From contig NZ_BDBT01000001.1 of the NCBI RefSeq assembly GCF_001613125.1, positions 248,001 to 312,000 on the forward strand: 64,000 nt of DNA, written 5' to 3'. Each line of letters starts with the position of its first letter. Position 1 is the stretch's first letter. The stretch comes from Nocardia shimofusensis NBRC 100134 (GTDB lineage Bacteria; Actinomycetota; Actinomycetes; Mycobacteriales; Mycobacteriaceae). The notes under the pieces are model-generated. The model worked only from the letters and a program-made list of their open reading frames with translations, was not told the origin of the DNA and ran no database searches. This document shows, one piece after another, positions 58,241-64,000 of this stretch. Both the position numbers and the translations under genes were made by a program.

Positions 58241-58987
58241 TCAAGCGAGTAGTTCACGCATCCAGGCGGGAATCTCGTCGGCGACGCGGGGGTAGTCGGC
58301 GAGTTCCTGACGGACATCCTCAGCGGTCGGGTTCGGGGTCCATTCCGGGAGGGTGTCCCAGGAGAAACTGGCCTCGTAGCGGCTGGGGGCGGCGATGTGG
58401 ATCCGGCCGCTCAGCCAGGTTCCGGCGATGGGGTCGTGGGCGAACTGCTTGTACTCGAACAGCAGCTCGCGCAGGGCGTCGGAGGCTTGCAGATTATCCA
58501 CGGAGTCGTCGGTTCGGCGCACCTGGATGCCGCCGCCCGCTTCGTGGCCGATCACGGCCACCCACAGGATCGCGAACTTCCAGTCCGAGCCCAGAATTGC
58601 GACGACCTCGTCGACACACGCCCGCTCGTACAGTTCGGCAGTGATCTCGGGGGCGCTCGACAACTCCCATCGCGCGGTGATCCCCGCGGCGGCGAAGTCC
58701 GAGTTGACCGCTGTCAACATCTCGGCAACGGCAGCGACCGGTTCGGTGGCACTGAACAGCACGATCTCGATGCCCTCGGCCGCCGAGGCACCCGCTCGCT
58801 CCGCCATCCGGCGCACCTCTCCCGAGTGCACGGCGCCCAGGTAGGCATCCAGCTTCTGCCGGAAATCCTCGGTGAGTTCGAGGTCGGCGCCTTCGCCGTA
58901 ATCGCGGTCCTCGGTCATTGCCAGGAGTAGGCGGCCATCAGGACCGACTGCGAGCTGGTCGATACGTTCGTGTTCACGCACTGTCAT
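58241..58987 (-). CDS. DUF6572-like domain protein with immunity-like C-terminal part
   Basis: 248 residues. VGPDGRLLLAMTEDRDYGEG, then LTEDFRQKLDAYLGAVHSGEV match the DUF6572 module at the N-terminus. The C-terminal 170 residues (DWKFAILWVAVIGHEAGGGI, LRELLFEYKQFAHDPIAGTW, SFSWDTLPEWTPNPTAEDVRQEL) resemble the YezG-type immunity family in size and pattern, though this is uncertain. No toxin gene is adjacent. Confidence 0.6.
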   Translation of the reverse strand: MTVREHERIDQLAVGPDGRLLLAMTEDRDYGEGADLELTEDFRQKLDAYLGAVHSGEVRRMAERAGASAAEGIEIVLFSATEPVAAVAEMLTAVNSDFAAAGITARWELSSAPEITAELYERACVDEVVAILGSDWKFAILWVAVIGHEAGGGIQVRRTDDSVDNLQASDALRELLFEYKQFAHDPIAGTWLSGRIHIAAPSRYEASFSWDTLPEWTPNPTAEDVRQELADYPRVADEIPAWMRELLA

Positions 58988-59533
58988 CTGTCGGGCCCCG
59001 TCCTGTGCCGTCTCGGGTCTTCCCGGATGGGACCCGAACCGGGGGACTCTACATCACAACCGAGCATGTGTCGGCGTCCGTGAACACAAGATCATTTGCG
59101 GGCCAAGTTGTTTCGAGGATCCGAGAGATGTTCACGGATGGGCGATCCACGGCCCGCTCTCGCTTCGCCCACATCGACTTACCGCGCCAGGCGACACGGC
59201 CGCACATCCCCTTGTCCGCAGAGGACATGAACGCGACCGCCGAGCAACCGGTGCGCTGACGTCGCCGACACAAGACAGCCCCGGACGGTGCGCAAACACC
59301 TTCCGGGGCCTGAGTGAGAAGCTGGTACCAGCAGATCCGCACCGTAGGCTAGAGCCGAATAATCCCCGGCCCGCGTTCACACCAACCGAATGCGGAACGT
59401 AGCCGGCCGATCGAGTGGCAGGCGATATGTGAACCCGCGCCTTTCGCGGTACGAGGTGCGCCCTGCCCTCCGCTCCACTTCGCGACCTCCCGAGGTGGAG
59501 AAAAACAAAGCCCGCATTTCGCGGAAAAGGAAA
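58988..59533. other. Intergenic region with one hairpin
   Basis: About 545 bases without a convincing gene. A hairpin GCCCCGGA-N16-TCCGGGGC lies at 59278-59309. Open frames nearby look non-coding. The right end carries the terminator of the 59583 gene. Confidence 0.4.
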
Positions 59534-59562
59534 CGAGCGGCCCGAAAGATCCGGACCGCTCG
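59534..59562 (-). terminator. Intrinsic terminator of the repeat protein gene
   Basis: On the minus strand CGAGCGG-N15-CCGCTCG is followed by TTTCCTTTT, 21 bases after the stop at 59583. A second smaller CCGC/GCGG stem with GTTTTT follows. Confidence 0.65.
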
Positions 59563-59582
59563 CCGAAATCGCGCGAAGTCGA

Positions 59583-60143
59583 TTACTGAGCGGAGGCGTC
59601 GGCCGAGCCGGAGAGCAGCAGCGGGAGGATGACGCCGGTCAGGCTGTCGGCCGAACCGGAGTTCGGGGAGGGCTCACCCGGGGCGACGATGTCGGCAGGG
59701 TCGGACGGCACCGGGGTCCCGCCGCCGCCACCGATCAGGCCCGCCAGGAGGTCGGCCAGGCTGTCAGCCGAACCCGTGCTCGGGGCGGCCGGGTCGGCCG
59801 GGTCCTCTTCTGCGACGTCGGCCGGGTCGGCAGGCGGCGTGGTGGTGCCGCCGCCGAACAGACCGCCGAGGAGATCGGCCAGGCTGTCAGCCGAACCCGT
59901 GCTCGGGGCGGCCGGGTCGGCCGGGTCCTCTTCTGCGACGTCGGCCGGGTCGGCAGGCGGCGTGGTGGTGCCGCCGCCGAACAGACCGCCGAGGAGGTCG
60001 GCCAGGCTGTCGGCCGAACCGGTGCTGGGGGCAGTGGGGGTGGTCGGGTCGGCCGGGGTCTCTTCGGCGGCGGCGATACCGGAGCCGGCCATCAACACGC
60101 CCGCGGAAGCGGCCAACGCGAAACCGATCTTACGAAGCTTCAT
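59583..60143 (-). CDS. Secreted protein with 41-residue tandem repeats
   Basis: 186 residues; ATG behind AAGGGG. Signal peptide residues 1-26 (IGFALAASAGVLMAGSGIAAA). The mature chain is three copies of a 41-residue unit containing GSADSLADLLGGLFGGG and ADPADVAEEDPADPA, and a fourth diverged copy with GSADSLTGVILPLLL. Each unit pairs an amphipathic helix with an acidic proline-rich linker. Typical of cell-wall-associated or secreted repeats in this group; function unknown. Confidence 0.7.
   Translation of the reverse strand: MKLRKIGFALAASAGVLMAGSGIAAAEETPADPTTPTAPSTGSADSLADLLGGLFGGGTTTPPADPADVAEEDPADPAAPSTGSADSLADLLGGLFGGGTTTPPADPADVAEEDPADPAAPSTGSADSLADLLAGLIGGGGGTPVPSDPADIVAPGEPSPNSGSADSLTGVILPLLLSGSADASAQ
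59761..60006 (-). repeat. Two near-identical 123-bp direct repeats
   Basis: Units at 59761-59883 and 59884-60006 are nearly identical; a third, diverged unit begins at 60007 and another near 59644. They encode the 41-residue repeat of the secreted protein. Near identity indicates recent duplication. Confidence 0.85.
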
Positions 60144-60725
60144 GTGAAATCCCCTTGAAATTCTTCTCGATCACCGCGGTGATGATCATCGACCAAAGTT
60201 TTATCACGGCCTTTTCACAGCAAATAGGGCCTCTACCTGGGACGGCAAACAACTCGGTAACCGCTCGTTTGCCGTTTCGGGCGAACCGCTCGCATCACGA
60301 TTTTTCTTGCCGGGAGCATTTCTGGGTGCGCTCGAATATCGGGAGAAACCCCGGACTCCCCTGGTAACAACGGCCCTTCGGCGCGATGCCGGGGCGGTGG
60401 GCGGCGGATCACCGCCGAAATCTCGGGCAGACGTCCAACTTTCGCCGCCCGGCCGTCGTTCATCGAGAGACCGCATACGCCCCCATAGAACTGGTGGCAT
60501 TCAGCCAATTCTGAGCAATTCTGTGATCTATTTCACCAATCAGACCCGTAACGTTTGAAACAGCGTTGTCCGGGCAACTCCGATGTACCGCTTATTCGGC
60601 CCCGCACCCTGCCCTACCTGCATCAATGCGTCACACCAGTCGGTTGTGTGGTGACGGCAGCGTGTGCACCGTTGAAATGCGGCGGGTCGGCGTATTCGCG
60701 AATCCGGTGGGCGAGGAAGCGGTAG
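60144..60725. other. Intergenic region, no gene seen
   Basis: About 580 bases between the repeat protein and the VanW gene stop. It includes the upstream region of the secreted protein and no coherent reading frame. A lower GC stretch occurs near 60480-60560. Confidence 0.4.
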
Positions 60726-62960
60726 CTACTCGTCGCTGTCGTCGGAGCCGCCCGCGGATTCGGAGGTCTCCGTAGCCTTCTCGGGCTCGTCCTTCGGCTC
60801 GCACTTCACCACCGGAATGGGGTCGTATTTCACCGTGCGCGTGGTCCGGGAGATCTCGGCGCCGGTCGCGCGGTCGGTGATGACCCTGGTGTCGCTGATC
60901 GTGAAGCCGGGCGCGCCTTGGGTGGCGATGCAGTCGTCGCCCTCGGGCAGGGTGATGGTCTCCGGCTCGGTGGGCTTGGTGCGCTCGCCGGTGATCGACT
61001 CCACGTTCACCGTCTTGGTGCCCCACAGCCGCACGGTGACCTGCGAGCTGGTGGTGAAAGCCTCGATGTAGACACCGGTTTCGGTGTTGTTGCGGAAGGC
61101 CAGGTCGATGGCGCCGTCGAAGACGGTGGCCTCGCGGGCGGCGGGGTAGCGCGAGATGTAGTAGCTGTGCTCGGTGTGGCCCGCGTCCTCGAGGCCGGCG
61201 AAGTAGGCGGCGTTGTAGAGGGTGGTGGCGAACTGGCTGATGCCACCGCCGACCGCGGTGCTCGGCCTGCCGTGGTCGATGATGCCGGACTCGACGTAGC
61301 CCTCGGCAATGCCGCGGGGGCCGGTGAATTCGTTGAGGGAGAACGTATCTCCCGGCTTGACGACCGCGCCGTTCACCTTGGCGGCGACCACGGCGATATT
61401 GACGCCGGAGGGGCCGGTGAAGCCGCCGGTGCTGAATTCGCCCATCGGCTCGATGATTCCGAGCTTCTCCGCGGCCTCGGTGGTCAGCTTCGGATCGACC
61501 TTGGCGTAGACGGCGGGCGCGCTGCGCTGGGTGGCGACGAGCAGCGCGGGCAGTTGTTCGAGGGTCTTGGGCCAGTCGACCTTGTCACCGATGACGGCGG
61601 GCACCACGGTGGGCTTGCCGCCGGAGATCTCGAAGGTGGCGTCCTTCGGCTCGATCTCCGATTCCTTCAACTGCGGTTCGAGCGCGGCGATCGCGGCGTT
61701 CTGGTCGTAGTTCACCGCGAGGCCGCCCTGGCCGTCGGAGGTGAACGAGAGCACGGTGGCGATCTGGGCGGGGGTGAGCACGGCGTCGCGGCCCTTGCCC
61801 TTGAAGACGATGTCGCCGCTGACGGCGGGCTGGGCGATCTCGCGCAGGGCGCGGTCGACGGCCTCGGTGGTGACGGCGACGGGCGCGGGCACCATGGGCA
61901 GGATCAGCGACTCACCGTCCATCCAGTGCTCGATCAGCACGGTGCGGGCTTCGGGGCGGTCCATGACGCGGCCGGTGGCGGGCGGGACGGCGACGGGTCT
62001 GCCGTTGTCGAAGCGGATGGCGCCTTCGACGGTGGGCCGGTCGTGGGTCTGCAGGGCGTCGAGTTGCCGGTCGAGCGCGGCGCCGTCGACGGTGCTGGCG
62101 ACGCGAACCTCGCGAGTGCCGAAGAGGGAGACGAGGCGGGTGAGCGGGTTGAGGGGCTGGCCGCCGATCCGATCCCAGGTGCCGTCCCAGTCGACGCCGA
62201 GACCGGCGGCGGCGGGCACCATGCTGTCGCGCGCATCGCCGAGGTGCAGGCCGACTTCCTGGGCGTCACGGCCCTCGAGGGCGCTGCGCAGTCTCGCGTC
62301 GGCGGCATCGACGTCCATGCCGCCGATGTCGATACCTGCGACGATGACGCCGCGGGGGACTTCACCGGCGGACATCGCCGTGTCGGTCAGGTAGGCCAGG
62401 CCCGCGACGGCGAACACCGCGCCGGCGATGATGCCCGCCCGCTTGCCCTCGGGGGTTTTCCACCACGGCCCGGTTCCGGGTCTCTTACCGCCGGGTCTGT
62501 TGCCGTTCGGACCCCGGCCGGCCGCACCCCACCTGCCCCCAGCCGCGTCGCGTGGGCCTTCACGCCGACCGAGCGGGCCACCGGGCGCCGCAGGCGAGCC
62601 CTGGGCCTGGGCCTGGGCCTGGGCCTGGGCCTGGGCCTGGGCCTGGGCCTGGGCCTGGGCCTGGGCCTGGGCCTGGGCCTGGGCCTGGGCCTGGGAGTCA
62701 GGGTGCGAGGCGGAGGTGGACAGCGGCACGGTCGGCGTCGAGTCGCCCGGCCACTCGGCGCCGGGAGCGACGGCCGGGCGCGGGTAGGCGGTGGTGGGCG
62801 GGTCGGCCTCGGGCCGCTGCGACTCGGGCGGCTGCTGCGCGCGGAACTGGGCGGTGGGCGCGTCGGCGATCCGATTCGATTCGAGGAGCCGACGTAGACC
62901 GACCTCACCGCCGGGCTTGCCGCTCCGGCCGTTGCGTCCGGCGCTCGACTCGCTGGTCAC
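60726..62960 (-). CDS. VanW-family protein with a Gln-Ala tract
   Basis: 744 residues. Residues 1-180 are disordered and include a (Gln-Ala)n tract and RREGPRDAAGGRWGAAGRGP. A membrane anchor (RAGIIAGAVFAVAGLAYL) lies near residue 180-200. Two peptidoglycan-binding-like repeats follow (GMDVDAADARLRSALEGR, then AIRFDNGRPVAVPPATGRVM and ATFEISGGKPTVVPAVIG). The VanW domain is at the C-terminus: FSTGGFTGPSGVNIAVVAAKVNG, AVGGGISQFATTLYNAAYFA and GLEDAGHTEHSYYISRYPAAREATV. It faces the periplasm or cell wall. The precise role of VanW proteins is unknown. The ATG is preceded by GGGAGGAC. Confidence 0.88.
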   Translation of the reverse strand: MTSESSAGRNGRSGKPGGEVGLRRLLESNRIADAPTAQFRAQQPPESQRPEADPPTTAYPRPAVAPGAEWPGDSTPTVPLSTSASHPDSQAQAQAQAQAQAQAQAQAQAQAQAQAQAQAQGSPAAPGGPLGRREGPRDAAGGRWGAAGRGPNGNRPGGKRPGTGPWWKTPEGKRAGIIAGAVFAVAGLAYLTDTAMSAGEVPRGVIVAGIDIGGMDVDAADARLRSALEGRDAQEVGLHLGDARDSMVPAAAGLGVDWDGTWDRIGGQPLNPLTRLVSLFGTREVRVASTVDGAALDRQLDALQTHDRPTVEGAIRFDNGRPVAVPPATGRVMDRPEARTVLIEHWMDGESLILPMVPAPVAVTTEAVDRALREIAQPAVSGDIVFKGKGRDAVLTPAQIATVLSFTSDGQGGLAVNYDQNAAIAALEPQLKESEIEPKDATFEISGGKPTVVPAVIGDKVDWPKTLEQLPALLVATQRSAPAVYAKVDPKLTTEAAEKLGIIEPMGEFSTGGFTGPSGVNIAVVAAKVNGAVVKPGDTFSLNEFTGPRGIAEGYVESGIIDHGRPSTAVGGGISQFATTLYNAAYFAGLEDAGHTEHSYYISRYPAAREATVFDGAIDLAFRNNTETGVYIEAFTTSSQVTVRLWGTKTVNVESITGERTKPTEPETITLPEGDDCIATQGAPGFTISDTRVITDRATGAEISRTTRTVKYDPIPVVKCEPKDEPEKATETSESAGGSDDSDE
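62601..62690 (-). repeat. Hexanucleotide repeat encoding Gln-Ala
   Basis: Fifteen perfect CTGGGC units on the plus strand (GCCCAG on the coding strand), followed by one variant. Length changes would not shift the frame. Confidence 0.9.
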
Positions 62961-63250
62961 GAACCGTCCTCCCAGTGAAGCTCACATCCTCCGGCCCGCA
63001 CTGTGCGAACCTCGGGCCACGATACCGACCCCGCGCCGCATCGTCAGCGCGACGGAAACCCGGGCAAACACGGCGCGAACGGCCGGCGCCCCGTACGAGA
63101 AAGGCTCCGCGCGGTTGCCGGGTCGGGGGTCTGGCAACTGCGCGGAGCCGATCTGTTTATCGAGGCACCCCCTCAGGTGTTACACACTGCGCGCAGAATC
63201 GAGTGGATCCGTCGAAGCAGCTACCGGCCACACCCGAGGAGAGGGTTGGA

Positions 63251-64000
63251 ATGCAACTGGGAATGATCGGCCTGGGGCGGATGGGCGGCAATATCGTCCG
63301 CCGGATCGTGCGCGCCGGGCACACCGCCGTCGGCTACGAACGCAAGGCGTCCGCCCTCGAAGACCTGCGCGCCGAACTCGGGGAATCGTTTCAGGGCAGC
63401 ACCGATCTGCGTGAGTTCGTCGCCGCCCTGGCGACGCCGCGGGTGGTGTGGGTGATGATTCCGGCGGGCGCGACCGGAGCGGTGATCGACGAACTCGCGG
63501 GCCTGCTCGACCCCGGTGACATCGTGATCGATGGCGGCAACAGTCGCTACCACGACGACATCGCACGCGCCGGGCAGCTCGCACCGAGGGGCATTCACTA
63601 TGTCGACGTCGGCACGTCGGGCGGGGTGTTCGGACTCGAACGCGGCTTCTGTCTGATGATCGGCGGGGAATCCGAACCGGTGGCATATCTGGAACCACTG
63701 TGGAAGTCGATCGCCCCCGGCGTCGAGGCCGCGCCGCGCACGCCCGGCCGCACCGGCGAACCCTCGCCCGCCGAACACGGCTACCTGCATTGCGGACCCG
63801 CCGGTGCTGGTCATTTCGTGAAAATGGTGCACAACGGCATCGAATACGGAGCGATGGCCGCCTACGCCGAAGGGTTGAACATTCTGCACAAGGCCGATTA
63901 CGGCCTGAGGCAATCGGGGGAATTCTCGGCGGAGGAAACGCCCCTGGCGCACCCCGAGCTCTACCGCTACCGCATCGATGTGCCGGAAGTCACAGAAGTG
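63251..64000 (+). CDS. gnd: 6-phosphogluconate dehydrogenase, decarboxylating (3' end outside window)
   Basis: 250 residues are visible, starting at ATG behind GAGGAGAGGG. MQLGMIGLGRMGGNIVRRIV is the NAD(P)-binding fold (GxGxMG), VVWVMIPAGATGAVIDEL and DIVIDGGNSRYHDD form the second part. VGTSGGVFGLERGFCLMIGGE and GAGHFVKMVHNGIEYGAMAAYAEGL contain the substrate loop and the catalytic lysine (Lys in HFVKMVHN). It oxidises and decarboxylates 6-phosphogluconate to ribulose 5-phosphate. The sequence pattern fits the short, bacterial NAD-type subgroup of about 300-340 residues. Confidence 0.92.
   Translation, partial: MQLGMIGLGRMGGNIVRRIVRAGHTAVGYERKASALEDLRAELGESFQGSTDLREFVAALATPRVVWVMIPAGATGAVIDELAGLLDPGDIVIDGGNSRYHDDIARAGQLAPRGIHYVDVGTSGGVFGLERGFCLMIGGESEPVAYLEPLWKSIAPGVEAAPRTPGRTGEPSPAEHGYLHCGPAGAGHFVKMVHNGIEYGAMAAYAEGLNILHKADYGLRQSGEFSAEETPLAHPELYRYRIDVPEVTEV

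Noticed and set aside
59020..59060. tRNA-like stretch with GACCCGAACCGGGG
   Set aside because: No acceptor stem, anticodon arm or T-loop consensus could be folded around it.
60918..62897. 659-codon plus-strand frame opposite the VanW gene
   Set aside because: Shadow of the real gene, Gly/Asp/Val-rich, without family features.

Overview
The window is high-GC actinobacterial chromosome, most likely Nocardia or a close mycolic-acid-containing relative. The reasons are two DUF4185-type secreted proteins, a FadE5-type acyl-CoA dehydrogenase, many TetR, XRE and DUF397/DUF5753 regulators, a LysB-type mycolylarabinogalactan esterase in the phage-derived region, and several apparently leaderless genes with a TANNNT -10 box 6-7 bases before the start codon. 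No rRNA, tRNA or CRISPR array was seen.

Layout. 1-3450 is a small accessory patch: a cut-off XRE regulator, three tandem small genes sharing a C-terminal Cys/Lys module, and a decayed tnpB. 3456-5760 holds small secreted proteins, a cold-shock-like protein and an SRPBCC protein. 5845-12210 is a lipid-type locus: a PucR/CdaR regulator divergent from an acyl-CoA synthetase, a DUF3556 membrane protein and a phytoene-dehydrogenase-like oxidoreductase. 12325-15681 has an excisionase-like HTH protein, DUF1905, a MazEF-type pair, a hydrolase and a TetR gene divergent from a membrane protein, with two clear operators. 15759-18704 is a thiolase-crotonase-TetR operon behind a strong palindrome. 19034-24393 contains a DUF4185 protein, a methyltransferase, a hydrolase, fadE5 with a perfect terminator, and a truncated Rpn-like gene. 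24652-29275 is a cobalamin operon: a riboswitch, then BtuF, BtuC, BtuD and a metallo-beta-lactamase/CobU fusion, all coupled by overlapping codons. 29308-33175 holds an EspC-like protein, a VapBC-type pair, a second DUF4185 protein and DUF397/DUF5753 genes.

33437-55964 is the most unusual region. On the minus strand, starting at a divergent pair of HTH genes, runs a nearly continuous operon: small phage-like proteins and LysB, a tail-terminator-like protein, a major tail protein, tail assembly chaperones joined by a -1 frameshift at GGGGGGA, a short tape-measure-like protein with a lytic domain, distal tail and Gp37-like proteins, fibres, an amidase endolysin and holins. A 1003-residue polymorphic toxin with a PD-(D/E)XK nuclease tip and candidate immunity genes follow. 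No terminase, portal, capsid or integrase gene was recognised, so the locus looks like a headless siphophage-tail particle (F-type tailocin-like) rather than an intact prophage. A plus-strand lipoprotein sits inside it like a moron. Its promoter carries the same TCCGNTCGGA dyad that lies between the two HTH genes.

55979-64000 returns to ordinary chromosome: a DUF4143-type ATPase, a 23-bp tandem repeat, a DUF6572-like protein, a repetitive secreted protein, a VanW-family protein with a long Gln-Ala tract, and the start of a 6-phosphogluconate dehydrogenase.
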